Assembly: GCA_963827785.1 (NCBI GenBank)
Contig: CAWHCT010000015.1
Span: 122,296 to 186,295, forward strand
DNA: 64,000 bases
From: Site-B1 sp963827785
Lineage (GTDB): Bacteria; Bacteroidota; Bacteroidia; Flavobacteriales; Flavobacteriaceae
Reading direction: 5' to 3'
Positions 34,538-45,700 of the stretch are shown piece after piece (position 1 is the stretch's first letter; each line of letters starts with the position of its first letter). The position numbers were made by a program, and so were the translations under genes. Below the pieces are notes generated by a model. The model did not search any database, was not told where the DNA came from, and was given only the letters and a program-made list of their open reading frames with translations.

Positions 34538-35305
34538 CTATTCTTCCTCGTTTGCAGCAACTGGCTTCTTAGCAGCTTTAGTTGGAGCAGGAGTCTCATC
34601 TGCGCTCTCCTTTTCAGCTTTTCTTTCTGCTAAACCGTGAGAAATAGCACCAGTAACATCACTGAGAACCTTATTGATAGATTTAGAAGCATCATCATTT
34701 GCAGGTATTACATAGTCAACCTGTCTAGGGTCTGAGTTAGTATCAACCATTGCAAAAATTGGAATATTTAATTTCTGCGCTTCTTTAATTGCAATATGCT
34801 CACGCTTTATGTCAACAACAAATAAAGCACCCGGTAAACGGGTCATATCAGAAATTGAACCCAAGTTCTTCTCTAATTTTGCTCTTAATCGGTCAACTTG
34901 TAAACGTTCTTTTTTAGAAAGTGTCAAAAAGGTTCCATCTTTTTTCATTCTATCTATGGATGCCATTTTCTTAACAGCTTTTCTAATTGTTACAAAGTTT
35001 GTCAGCATTCCGCCAGGCCATCTTTCAGTAATGTATGGCATATTTACATTTCCGGCTTTTTCAGCAACAATGTCTTTAGCTTGTTTTTTTGTAGCTACAA
35101 ACAAAATTTTTCTTCCGGATGCCGCAATTTTAGTAAGAGCTTTAGAAGCTTCTTCAATTTTTGCAGCAGTTTTGTAGAGATTGATTATATGGATACCGTT
35201 ACGTTCCATATAAATGTAAGGAGCCATGTTTGGGTCCCATTTACGAGTCAGGTGACCGAAGTGCACACCTGCATCAAGTAATTCTTTTACTTCGTTTTTT
35301 TCCAT
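34538..35305 (-). CDS. rpsB: 30S ribosomal protein S2
   Basis: A 255-aa protein with the family N-terminus (VKELLDAGVHFGHLTRKWDPNMAPYIYMERNGIHIINLYKT), FVATKKQAKDIV, YITERWPGGMLTNFVTIRKAV and PGALFVVDIKREHIAIKEAQKLNIPIFAMVDTNSDP. The C-terminus is extended by an Ala/Lys/Glu-rich tail (about 25 residues). A structured upstream region may be its leader. Confidence 0.97.
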   Translation of the reverse strand: MEKNEVKELLDAGVHFGHLTRKWDPNMAPYIYMERNGIHIINLYKTAAKIEEASKALTKIAASGRKILFVATKKQAKDIVAEKAGNVNMPYITERWPGGMLTNFVTIRKAVKKMASIDRMKKDGTFLTLSKKERLQVDRLRAKLEKNLGSISDMTRLPGALFVVDIKREHIAIKEAQKLNIPIFAMVDTNSDPRQVDYVIPANDDASKSINKVLSDVTGAISHGLAERKAEKESADETPAPTKAAKKPVAANEEE

Positions 35306-35337
35306 TTTTGTAATAGTTTACGTTCTGTTGATTAGCA

Positions 35338-35400
35338 ATGGTCAAGTGGCTTATTTATCAAGGCCTTAACCATTTAGATGCTAAACTAAATCTTGACCAT
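35338..35400 (-). ncRNA. Possible structured leader RNA of rpsB
   Basis: In the 205-base gap before rpsB, a perfect 9-base helix ATGGTCAAG / CTTGACCAT closes a 63-base element. An internal helix (ATTTAG / CTAAAT) and an AAGGCC-containing arm suggest a three-way junction. There is no T-run, so it is not a terminator. Ribosomal-protein autoregulatory leaders look like this, but I know no named family match. Confidence 0.4.
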
Positions 35401-35510
35401 CAGGTCATAGATAACAATAACTGGTTTAATATACGCTGAATTATTTCAGCTACTTTTTATTTTATATTGGTTTCTGAATCTGATAAACAGATACTGAAAT
35501 AAAATCTGGA

Positions 35511-35897
35511 TTAACGTTTAGAGAACTGGAATTTCTTACGAGCCTTCTTCTGACCGAATTTTTTGCGCTCTACCATTCTTGGATCTCTTGTCAATAGACC
35601 TTCCGGTTTTAAGATGCTTCTGTTTTCTTCATCTAACTCGCACATTGCACGCGATAATGCTAAACGAATTGCTTCAGCTTGACCGGTAATTCCACCTCCA
35701 AACACATTAACACTTATATCAAAGCTATTCTCATTATTAGTCATAACTAACGGCTGATTTACTTTGTATTTTAAAGTGGCAGTTGAAAAGTATGTATCAA
35801 GATCTTTTTTGTTTACAACAAATTTCCCTTTCCCTTTAGAAAGGTAAACACGAGCAACAGCCGCTTTTCTACGACCAATTTTGTGAATTACTTCCAT
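35511..35897 (-). CDS. rpsI: 30S ribosomal protein S9
   Basis: A 128-aa protein with family blocks IGRRKAAVARVYLSKGKGKFVVNKKDL, GGGITGQAEAIRLALSRAMCEL and the basic C-terminus LTRDPRMVERKKFGQKKARKKFQFSKR, whose tail reaches the P-site tRNA. Starts directly after the rplM stop; the pair is universal. Confidence 0.97.
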   Translation of the reverse strand: MEVIHKIGRRKAAVARVYLSKGKGKFVVNKKDLDTYFSTATLKYKVNQPLVMTNNENSFDISVNVFGGGITGQAEAIRLALSRAMCELDEENRSILKPEGLLTRDPRMVERKKFGQKKARKKFQFSKR

Positions 35898-36353
35898 CTA
35901 TTTAAATTCGTTTAGGTTTATTGTCTTTGGCTTCTGCGCTTCATGAGAATGGTTAGTCCCAACTACAACATTCAAATTACGGAAAAGATCGGCCCCTAAT
36001 TTATTTTTAGGCAGCATCCCTTTTACTGATTTTTCGACAATTCTTGCCGGATCCTTACCAAACATTTCTTTAGCAGATAAACTTTTTTGCCCTCCCGGGT
36101 ATCCTGTGTGACGAATATAGCTTTTGTCATTCCACTTATTACCTGACAAGCTGATCTTTTCAGCATTTATAACTATTACATTGTCACCACAATCAACATG
36201 AGGTGTAAAGTTTGGTTTATGTTTTCCTCTTAAAAGTTTAGCAACTTTTGAAGCTAAACGCCCCAAAGGTTGACCATCAGCATCGACTAAAACCCACTCC
36301 TTGTTAACAGTAGCTTTGTTGGCTGAAATTGTTTTGTAACTTAATGTATTCAC
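35898..36353 (-). CDS. rplM: 50S ribosomal protein L13
   Basis: A 151-aa protein with family blocks EWVLVDADGQPLGRLASKVAKLLRGKHKPNFTPHVDCGDNVIVINAEKI and MLPKNKLGADLFRNLNVVVGTNHSHEAQKPK. Its promoter (36401-36431) has both boxes at ideal spacing. Confidence 0.97.
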   Translation of the reverse strand: MNTLSYKTISANKATVNKEWVLVDADGQPLGRLASKVAKLLRGKHKPNFTPHVDCGDNVIVINAEKISLSGNKWNDKSYIRHTGYPGGQKSLSAKEMFGKDPARIVEKSVKGMLPKNKLGADLFRNLNVVVGTNHSHEAQKPKTINLNEFK

Positions 36354-36400
36354 ATTAATAAATTTTTCTTATTAAACATTTCTCTCTTTAAAAGAGTTTG

Positions 36401-36431
36401 CAAATTTACAATTATATATTTGATTACCAAA
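36401..36431 (-). promoter_or_regulatory. Promoter of rplM-rpsI
   Basis: Minus strand: TTTG (36428-36431), 19-base spacer, TAAATTTG (36401-36408). This is a textbook Bacteroidetes sigma-A promoter, 47 bases before the rplM ATG. Confidence 0.7.
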
Positions 36432-37009
36432 TGCAGTTAAAGATAATTTTGTTGATTTAACTGAGTTGAAGGACTAAATTAGATATATCTAATATTATTC
36501 AGGTAAATTAATTAGTTGAAACCATTAAGTTCTACATCGATTTTTTGGGCAAAATATGGCAACACAACGAATATTTTAAAGGGTTTAGCACAAATATTTG
36601 CCGATTTAAAGGCTTAATCTTAGATTTTCCTCAATTTACAAGATTTCTCCCCAAATCTATTGAATCATAAATACTTATTAAGTGGTGTGGATTTTTAAAT
36701 GTTGATGATAAGAGGTTTATCACGAAACAAGAAAAATCCTACATAATAGTATTTAATCGTTTTTCTTACTTAATTAAACGAATATAAATTGTGTAATGAT
36801 AAATTGAGTTTAAAAAAATTAATGATGTCAATGACAAACATGATATTTGCACCCACAATTTGATTTACAAAACTTTAATTTCAAATTTTTAATGATTCCC
36901 TCAAACCTATTAAAAAAATTTAATCCTCTGCATTGCAAAATAATGTTGCCTTTAAAAGGCAATTGTTTTGGTGTAAACTTTATTAATCCATTGAATAAAC
37001 ATAGGGTCT
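36432..37009. other. Long AT-rich intergenic region before the adhesin
   Basis: 578 bases between divergent rplM and the adhesin gene. Very AT-rich, with stops in all frames and no convincing gene. It must hold the adhesin promoter, but I find no complete TTTG/TAnnTTTG pair near 37010. The closest signal is GATATTTGC at about 36841, which lacks a base of the consensus. A long untranslated leader is possible. Confidence 0.5.
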
Positions 37010-40000
37010 ATGAAAACTTTTACTTTAGCTAGCCTGTTTAAAAGATTTATTACAGTTGCCGGTATTATTACAGTACTTATCTATTCAACTACAGGGTATG
37101 GCCAAACACCAACACCTCGGTCATGTGATTGTTCGCCATTATATGGGAATTCAAATTTCGTAAATCCTCAAAAAATTTCTGGTTCTTCACTATCAGTAGG
37201 AGCAGTCTACAGATTTTCCAACGTTTTTCCAAACAATCAGTATGGTACAACAATAGATGCACTAATTAGAATAGAGGAATTTACCGGAGGCGCATCACTT
37301 TTAAATATTGATGTTACTTCATCGGGGTTGCAGGAAGCATTTCAACCAAGAATTAACAGTACAAATAACAATAATCAAAGTGTCCTTTTTAATATAACTT
37401 TCGTTACTGGTGGTGGCAACTATGGAGATGAGGTGGTTATTTCTTATTACGCAACTCCTTTAGATATTGATGGAGGTTCTAATGATCAAGTGCGCGAGTA
37501 TGCTGAAATTTCTTTACCGGATGCTTATTATGTTTCAAATAACACACAATTAAATATTACTCAAACGGCAACAGTAGTTCGAGGTGAAGCATCAAATTTT
37601 TCACAGGCTCCCGGAGGTGAAGTTTCTTTAGACCCAACTTACACTTTCAGTAATTACTTTGAGAATAAGTCAAGTTTTAATTACAGAATAGGTAAAATTG
37701 GCGGAAACAATGATAGATATTATTCATTAGACATGGATAATGCAACTTATTTAAGCCCTAATTCAGTATTGGTAACATATCCAGTTATTTGCGGACAAGT
37801 AACTGATTTCAATAATAACCAGCCTCTATCTGGTGTTACAGTTGATGTCACAGGCTCAGACGGAAGTTCTCAAACTGTAATTACAGATGCTAATGGAAAT
37901 TATAAGGCAATTGCTTCAATCCCTTCTTTTTTTGTTGAAGTTAACTATTCCATCAGAGAAAATGATCCTTCCGGATACATTTCGGTTTCAGATGTAGATG
38001 GCGCCAATGACAATTTAATAACTAGGCCAATACGTGTACAATCAGTATGCGGAAATGACTTTGTTGATGGGGTAGAACCAACCATTATTATTGAAGATAA
38101 AACAGATATTTTATGTAATGGAGAATCAACAGGTAGTATTACAGTAAATGCTACTGGTGGAGTTCCTCCTTATCAGTTTAGTGCTAATGGAGGTCCGGGA
38201 CAGTCAAGTCCTGTATTTAATGATTTACCTGCAGGTGTATATACTATTGAATTAATAGATTCTCTCGGAAATTCGGCTTCTGCAAGTGTAACTTTATTGG
38301 AGCCTGAAGCATTAAGTGTCAATATAACCAAGGAGAATGCGACTACGGACCAGGGCTGTCAAAATGGAGAAGCTACGGCCACAGTAGGAGGCGGAACGGC
38401 TCCATATACATATTTATGGAGTGCAAGTGCAGGAGATCAAACAACAGAAACAGCCACTAATTTACCGGACGGAACACATACAGTGACTATTACCGATGCG
38501 AATGGTTGTGTCCTTATACAAGGAGTAGTAATAGATTGTTCCAATACATGTGATCAGATAGTTGCCATTGATTCTGTTACAGATGTTTTATGTACAGGAG
38601 ATAATACAGGAAGTACTACGGTAAGTGCGAGTTCAGGATATGATTCAACAAGGACTTTTACATTTACATGGAACACAACGCCACAGCAAATAGATTCAGG
38701 AGTTACTTCAAGCACCCTTACGGGATTAACGGCAGGTATTTACACAGTAAGTGTTACAATAGACGGAACAGTATGTTTACCTGTAGAAGAGAGTGTGACC
38801 ATAGTAGAACCGGCAAATGCTTTAAACGTTTCAGCTACGGCAACAGATGAGAGTGGTCCGGCCACAGGAGATGGAACAGCAACAGCAATTACAACAGGAG
38901 GAACACCTCCATATACATATTCATGGAGCCCGGGAGGTGAAACCACAGAAGGAATTACAGGATTAAGTGCAGGCGATTATACAATCACGGTAACAGATGC
39001 TAATGGATGTGAGGCAGTTGCAAACACAACTGTAAATCCTGGAAGTTGTCAGAATCTATCCGTTACAGCAACAGCCACTTCAGCGACTTGTAATGGAGAC
39101 AGTGATGGAACAGCTACAGCAAATGTCACAGGAGGTTCAGGCTCATTCACATATTCATGGAGTCCGGGAGGAGCAACTACTCAGACCATTACTGGTCTAG
39201 CAGCAGGAGCCTATGTAATTACGATCACAGATTCTGTAACACTATGTACAGTGCAGGCTACAGCTACCATTAATGAGCCAAATGAATTATCATCAGGAAT
39301 TGCCATATCAAATGTATTATGTTTTGGAGAAGAGACAGGATCTTTAGATCTGACGGTATCAGGAGGTACTTTTCCATATACTTTTGCATGGGATAATGGA
39401 GCAACAACAGAGGATATTAATAATCTGGCAGCAGGAACATATACTGTAACTATTACAGACGTCAATGGTTGTGTTACCACAGATACAGCTACTATTGTGC
39501 AGCCTAATGATGGGTTGGCATTGACCACTACAGCAGTTGATGTGCTTTGTACAGGAGATTCTTCAGGATCTATTGATTTAACTGTAACCGGAGGTACACC
39601 ACCTTATTTTTATGCATGGAATAATGGTGAATCAACAGAAGATATTTCTAATCTTCCAGCTGGTTCATATAATGTTATTATTACAGATGCCAGTGGATGT
39701 CAATTAAACGAAAATGGAATCGTGGTGAATGAACCGGTTAATCCATTAAGTGTCAATATAACCAAGGAGAATGCGACTACGGACCAGGGCTGTCAAAATG
39801 GAGAAGCTACGGCAACAGTAGGAGGCGGAACGGCTCCATATACATATTTATGGAGTGCAAGTGCAGGAGATCAAACAACAGAAACAGCCACTAATTTACC
39901 GGACGGAACACATACAGTGACTATTACCGATGCGAATGGTTGTGTCCTTGTACAAGGAGTAGTAATAGATTGTTCCAATACATGTGATCAGATAGTTGCC

Positions 40001-40708
40001 ATTGATTCTGTTACAGATGTTTTATGTACAGGAGATAATACAGGAAGTACTACGGTAAGTGCGAGTTCAGGATATGATTCAACAAGGACTTTTACATTTA
40101 CATGGAACACAACGCCACAGCAAATAGATTCAGGAGTTACTTCAAGTACCCTTACGGGATTAACGGCAGGTATTTACACAGTAAGTGTTACAATAGACGG
40201 AACAGTATGTTTACCTGTAGAAGAGAGTGTGACCATAGTAGAACCGGCAAATGCTTTAAACGTTTCAGCTACGGCAACAGATGAGAGTGGTCCGGCCACA
40301 GGAGATGGAACAGCAACAGCAATTACAACAGGAGGAACACCTCCATATACATATTCATGGAGTCCGGGAGGTGAAACCACAGAAGGAATTACAGGATTAA
40401 GTGCAGGCGATTATACAATCACGGTAACAGATGCTAATGGATGTGAGGCAGTTGCAAACACAACTGTAAATCCTGGAAGTTGTCAGAATCTATCCGTTAC
40501 AGCAACAGCCACTTCAGCGACTTGTAATGGAGACAGTGATGGAACAGCTACAGCAAATGTCACAGGAGGTTCAGGCTCATTCACATATTCATGGAGTCCG
40601 GGAGGAGCAAGCGACCCAGACCATTACTGGACTAGCAGCAGGAGCCTATGTAATTACGATCACAGATACTGTAACACTATGTACAGTGCAGGCTACAGCT
40701 ACCATTAA
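37010..40708 (+). CDS. Adhesin N-terminal fragment (signal, SprB repeats)
   Basis: 1,232 codons from ATG 37010: signal peptide MKTFTLASLFKRFITVAGII..., the N-terminal domain, a regulatory-like fold with SGVTVDVTGSDGSSQTVITDANGNYKAIA, then about 12 SprB repeats of roughly 75-85 residues. True reading is lost at about 40608, where one extra base shifts the frame; the last 30 or so codons (SDPDHYWTSSRSLC...) are out-of-frame translation. Normal repeats continue in another frame (40609 to about 40905). Confidence 0.85.
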   Translation: MKTFTLASLFKRFITVAGIITVLIYSTTGYGQTPTPRSCDCSPLYGNSNFVNPQKISGSSLSVGAVYRFSNVFPNNQYGTTIDALIRIEEFTGGASLLNIDVTSSGLQEAFQPRINSTNNNNQSVLFNITFVTGGGNYGDEVVISYYATPLDIDGGSNDQVREYAEISLPDAYYVSNNTQLNITQTATVVRGEASNFSQAPGGEVSLDPTYTFSNYFENKSSFNYRIGKIGGNNDRYYSLDMDNATYLSPNSVLVTYPVICGQVTDFNNNQPLSGVTVDVTGSDGSSQTVITDANGNYKAIASIPSFFVEVNYSIRENDPSGYISVSDVDGANDNLITRPIRVQSVCGNDFVDGVEPTIIIEDKTDILCNGESTGSITVNATGGVPPYQFSANGGPGQSSPVFNDLPAGVYTIELIDSLGNSASASVTLLEPEALSVNITKENATTDQGCQNGEATATVGGGTAPYTYLWSASAGDQTTETATNLPDGTHTVTITDANGCVLIQGVVIDCSNTCDQIVAIDSVTDVLCTGDNTGSTTVSASSGYDSTRTFTFTWNTTPQQIDSGVTSSTLTGLTAGIYTVSVTIDGTVCLPVEESVTIVEPANALNVSATATDESGPATGDGTATAITTGGTPPYTYSWSPGGETTEGITGLSAGDYTITVTDANGCEAVANTTVNPGSCQNLSVTATATSATCNGDSDGTATANVTGGSGSFTYSWSPGGATTQTITGLAAGAYVITITDSVTLCTVQATATINEPNELSSGIAISNVLCFGEETGSLDLTVSGGTFPYTFAWDNGATTEDINNLAAGTYTVTITDVNGCVTTDTATIVQPNDGLALTTTAVDVLCTGDSSGSIDLTVTGGTPPYFYAWNNGESTEDISNLPAGSYNVIITDASGCQLNENGIVVNEPVNPLSVNITKENATTDQGCQNGEATATVGGGTAPYTYLWSASAGDQTTETATNLPDGTHTVTITDANGCVLVQGVVIDCSNTCDQIVAIDSVTDVLCTGDNTGSTTVSASSGYDSTRTFTFTWNTTPQQIDSGVTSSTLTGLTAGIYTVSVTIDGTVCLPVEESVTIVEPANALNVSATATDESGPATGDGTATAITTGGTPPYTYSWSPGGETTEGITGLSAGDYTITVTDANGCEAVANTTVNPGSCQNLSVTATATSATCNGDSDGTATANVTGGSGSFTYSWSPGGASDPDHYWTSSRSLCNYDHRYCNTMYSAGYSYH

Positions 40709-40900
40709 TGAGCCAAATGAATTATCATCAGGAATTGCCATATCAAATGTATTATGTTTTGGAGAAGAGACAGGGTCTTTAGATCTGACGGTATCAGGAG
40801 GTACGTTTCCATATACTTTTGCATGGGATAATGGAGCAACAACAGAAGATATTAATAATCTGGCAGCAGGAACATATACTGTAACTATTACAGACGTCAA
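38313..40900 (+). repeat. 1,434-bp tandem duplication of SprB repeats
   Basis: The block starting at 38313 (ATTAAGTGTCAATATAACC at 38311 onward) recurs at 39745 with an offset of exactly 1,434 bp (478 codons) and near identity; the match continues past 40605 against 39171. Only scattered single-base differences are seen (for example CTTATACAAGG against CTTGTACAAGG), so the duplication is recent or homogenised. Confidence 0.85.
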
Positions 40901-40904
40901 TGGT

Positions 40905-41310
40905 GTGTTACCACAGATACGGCTACATTGTGCAGCATAAGGCAGCTATTATAAATCACATTAACATATCATTTGGATAGTAAGTTTAGGTTCTGTTCTT
41001 ATAGAGCTAGTGGAGAACATCAGCTTATTTGTTTTAGATAAGTGGCTGTCAAAACAGGCTTTTACCGGACGACAGGAATAATACAATAAATATAATAAAT
41101 GTCAAAGGGTGTAAGGTCATTTCTACATATTAATAAGTCCGGAGAAGAATGCCATCAAGACTATTACTGGATTATGCGGTAAGTAGGTAATGTAATTACG
41201 ATATACAGATGCATGATATACTACGTACAGTGCCAGGCTACAGCTACCATTAGTTGAGCACTATATGATTTATCATCAGGTAATTGCACATATCACAATG
41301 TATTATGTTT
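40905..41310 (+). other. Error-rich stretch inside the adhesin (likely consensus artefact)
   Basis: This piece matches other parts of the same gene only with many indels. About 40975-41110 is a garbled copy of 41543-41690 (TAAGTTTAGGTTCTGTTCTTATAG...), and about 41120-41310 a garbled copy of 39155-39325. Errors are mostly one-base insertions and deletions spread evenly, unlike natural drift in coding DNA, and no frame stays open. Clean sequence resumes at about 41310. It looks like uncorrected single-read sequence filling a repeat gap. Confidence 0.7.
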
Positions 41311-41482
41311 CGGAGAAGAGACAGGGTCTTTAGATCTGACGGTATCAGGAGGTACTTTTCCATATACTTTTGCATGGGATAATGGAGCAACAACAGAAGA
41401 TATTAATAATCTAGCAGCAGGAACATATACTGTAACTATTACAGATGTCAATGGTTGTGTTACCACAGATACGGCTACTATT

Positions 41483-42727
41483 GTGCAGCCATCAGGCAGT
41501 CTATTGGTAGATATAACATCCCAAACTGATATCATTTGTGAAATAAGTTTAGGTTCTGTTCTTATAGACGCTAGTGGAGGAACATCACCTTATTTGTTTA
41601 ATTTAGATGGTGGTGCTGTCCAAAATACAGGTCTTTTTACCGATTTACTACCGGGAACATATACAATAAATATAATAGATGCAAATGGGTGTAATGAATC
41701 GATTTCAATTACAATTTTAACTAATTGCACCGATGCAGAGAATGACATCAACAATACTTTTGCAGATACATCGGTAAGTGGTAATGTACTTACCAATGAT
41801 ACAGATGCAGAGGGTGATACACAAACGGTAACCACTACCACGGTCACTACAGCACAAGGTGTCGTTGTGACTATAGATCCAGCAACAGGTGAGTATGAAT
41901 ACACACCACCGACGGGTTATGTAGGCGAGGACAGTTTTGAATATACAGTATGTGATGATGGTAATCCACAGGCCTGTGATACAGCTACGGTTTACATCGA
42001 GGTACTACCGATAGGCGGACCTGATAATGAAGCTCCGATAGCCAATGCAGATACAGCAGGCACAGAGCAGGACACACCAGTAAATGGTAATGTACTATCG
42101 AATGATTTTGATCCTGATGGAGATCCAATAGTAGTGACTACTACAACAGTAACTACTGCAGAAGGCGTAGTTGTGACGATAGATCCAAATACAGGCGAGT
42201 ATGTTTACACACCACCGGCAGGTTTTACAGGCGATGACAGTTTTGAATACACGATCTGTGACAACGGCAACCCAGCCTTATGTGATACAGCAGTTGTTGT
42301 GATCACGGTTACACCGGACACTGGAAATATAACAGTTGCTAATGACGATGCTTATAATAGCACGCCGGGAGCAACGGTATCAGGCAATGTATTGGATAAC
42401 GATTCAGATCCTGAAGGCGATATGCAGACAGTCAATACGACTCCGGTTGATGATGTAGATAATGGAACCCTTGTATTGAATGCGGATGGTACCTTCAGTT
42501 ATGTACCAAATGACGGATTCATTGGTACAGACAGTTTTGTATACAGCGTATGTGATGATGGCACGCCACAGGCATGCGATCAGGCTACAGTTTATATAAC
42601 AGTAGGCGGCACAGGAAATACTACCGATGCAGAGAATGACATCAACAATACTTTTGAGGACACTTCAGTAAGTCAGGTAATGTACTTACCAATGATACAG
42701 ATGCAGAAGGCAATACACAAACGGTAA
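41483..42727 (+). CDS. Adhesin middle fragment 1 (SprB end, Big_9-type repeats)
   Basis: 414 codons. It begins inside the last SprB repeats (TIVQPSGSLLVDITSQTDIICEISLGSV) and passes into the first 894-bp unit: DAENDINNTFADTSVSGNVLTNDTDAEG, then domains of about 99 residues each ending DSFEYTVCDDGNPQACDTATVYIEV or a variant. The apparent ATG is internal; this is not an independent gene. Frame lost at 42674 by two extra bases. Confidence 0.75.
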   Translation: MQPSGSLLVDITSQTDIICEISLGSVLIDASGGTSPYLFNLDGGAVQNTGLFTDLLPGTYTINIIDANGCNESISITILTNCTDAENDINNTFADTSVSGNVLTNDTDAEGDTQTVTTTTVTTAQGVVVTIDPATGEYEYTPPTGYVGEDSFEYTVCDDGNPQACDTATVYIEVLPIGGPDNEAPIANADTAGTEQDTPVNGNVLSNDFDPDGDPIVVTTTTVTTAEGVVVTIDPNTGEYVYTPPAGFTGDDSFEYTICDNGNPALCDTAVVVITVTPDTGNITVANDDAYNSTPGATVSGNVLDNDSDPEGDMQTVNTTPVDDVDNGTLVLNADGTFSYVPNDGFIGTDSFVYSVCDDGTPQACDQATVYITVGGTGNTTDAENDINNTFEDTSVSQVMYLPMIQMQKAIHKR

Positions 42728-45700
42728 CCACTACAACAGTAACAACTGTACAAGGCGTCGTTGTGACAATTGATCCAAACACAGGTGAGTATGAATACAC
42801 ACCACCGACGGGTTATGTAGGCGAGGACAGTTTTGAATATACAGTATGTGATGATGGTAATCCACAGGCATGTGATACAGCTACGGTTTACATCGAGGTG
42901 TTGCCAGTAGGCGGACCGGATAATGAAGCACCGATAGCTAATGCAGACACAGCAGGCACAGAGCAGGACACACCAGTAAATGGTAATGTACTGTCGAATG
43001 ATTTTGATCCTGATGGAGATCCAATAGTAGTAACTACAACAACAGTGACTACTGCAGAAGGAGTTGTTGTGACGATAGATCCAAATACAGGCGAGTATGT
43101 TTACACACCACCAGCAGGCTTTACAGGGGATGACAGTTTTGAATACACGATCTGTGACAACGGCAACCCAGCCTTATGTGATACAGCGATTGTAGTGATC
43201 ACAGTAGCACCGGACACTGGAAATATAACAGTTGCTAATGACGATGCTTATAATAGCACGCCGGGAGCAACGGTATCAGGCAATGTATTGGATAATGATT
43301 CAGATCCTGAAGGTGATATGCAGACAGTGAGTACTACACCAGTAGATGATGTAGATAACGGAACACTTGTACTTAATGCAGATGGTACCTTCAGTTATGT
43401 ACCAAATGACGGATTCATTGGTACAGACAGTTTTGTATACAGTGTATGTGATGATGGTACGCCACAGGCATGTGATCAGGCGACTGTTTACATCACAGTA
43501 GGCGGAGCAGGAAATACTACCGATGCAGAGAATGACATCAACAATACTTTTGCAGATACATCGGTAAGTGGTAATGTACTTACCAATGATACAGATGCAG
43601 AGGGTGATACACAAACGGTAACCACTACCACGGTCACTACAGCACAAGGTGTCGTTGTGACTATAGATCCAGCAACAGGTGAGTATGAATACACACCACC
43701 GACGGGTTATGTAGGCGAGGACAGTTTTGAATATACAGTATGTGATGATGGTAATCCACAGGCATGTGATACAGCTACGGTTTACATCGAGGTACTACCG
43801 ATAGGCGGACCTGATAATGAAGCTCCGATAGCCAATGCAGATACAGCAGGCACAGAGCAGGACACACCAGTAAATGGTAATGTACTGTCGAATGATTTTG
43901 ATCCTGATGGAGATCCAATAGTAGTGACTACTACAACAGTAACAACAACAGAAGGCGTAGTTGTGACGATAGATCCAAATACAGGCGAGTATGTTTACAC
44001 ACCACCGGCAGGCTTTACAGGGGATGACAGTTTTGAATACACGATCTGTGACAACGGCAACCCAGCCTTATGTGATACAGCAGTTGTTGTGATCACGGTT
44101 ACACCGGACACTGGAAATATAACAGTTGCTAATGATGATGCTTATAATAGCACGCCGGGAGCAACGGTATCAGGCAATGTATTGGATAATGATTCAGATC
44201 CTGAAGGCGATATGCAGACAGTCAATACGACTCCGGTTGATGATGTAGATAATGGAACCCTTGTATTGAATGCGGATGGTACCTTCAGTTATGTACCAAA
44301 TGACGGATTCATTGGTACAGACAGTTTTGTATACAGCGTATGTGATGATGGCACGCCACAGGCATGCGATCAGGCTACAGTTTATATAACAGTAGGCGGC
44401 ACAGGAAATACTACCGATGCAGAGAATGACATCAACAATACTTTTGAGGACACTTCAGTATCATGGTAATGTACTTACCAATGATACAGATGCAGAAGGC
44501 AATACACAAACGGTAACCACTACAACAGTAACAACTGTACAAGGTGTCGTTGTGACAATTGATCCAAACACAGGTGAGTATGAATACACACCACCGACGG
44601 GTTATGTAGGCGAGGACAGTTTTGAATATACAGTATGTGATGATGGTAATCCACAGGCATGTGATACAGCTACGGTTTACATCGAGGTGTTACCAGTAGG
44701 CGGACCGGATAATGAAGCACCGATAGCTAATGCAGACACAGCAGGCACAGAGCAGGACACACCAGTAAATGGTAATGTACTGTCGAATGATTTTGATCCT
44801 GATGGAGATCCAATAGTAGTAACTACAACAACAGTGACTACTGCAGAAGGAGTTGTTGTGACGATAGATCCAAATACAGGCGAGTATGTTTACACACCAC
44901 CAGCAGGCTTTACAGGGGATGACAGTTTTGAATACACGATCTGTGACAACGGCAACCCAGCCTTATGTGATACAGCGATTGTAGTGATCACAGTAGCACC
45001 GGACACTGGAAATATAACAGTTGCTAATGACGATGCTTATAATAGCACGCCGGGAGCAACGGTATCAGGCAATGTATTGGATAATGATTCAGATCCTGAA
45101 GGTGATATGCAAACTGTGAGTACTACACCAGTAGATGATGTAGATAACGGAACACTTGTACTTAATGCAGATGGTACCTTCAGTTATGTACCAAATGACG
45201 GATTCATTGGTACAGACAGTTTTGTATACAGTGTATGTGATGATGGTACGCCACAGGCATGTGATCAGGCGACTGTTTACATCACAGTAGGCGGAGCAGG
45301 AAATACTACCGATGCAGAGAATGACATCAACAATACTTTTGCAGATACATCGGTAAGTGGTAATGTACTTACCAATGATACAGATGCAGAGGGTGATACA
45401 CAAACGGTAACCACTACCACGGTCACTACAGCACAAGGTGTCGTTGTGACTATAGATCCAGCAACAGGTGAGTATGAATACACACCACCGACGGGTTATG
45501 TAGGCGAGGACAGTTTTGAATATACAGTATGTGATGATGGTAATCCACAGGCATGTGATACAGCTACGGTTTACATCGAGGTACTACCGATAGGCGGACC
45601 GGATAATGAAGCTCCGATAGCCAATGCAGATACAGCAGGCACAGAGCAGGACACACCAGTAAATGGTAATGTACTGTCGAATGATTTTGATCCTGATGGA

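Noticed and set aside
40600..44470. Programmed ribosomal frameshifting in the adhesin
   Set aside because: No slippery heptamer at the breaks, and each break is explained as a merge of two in-frame repeat variants.
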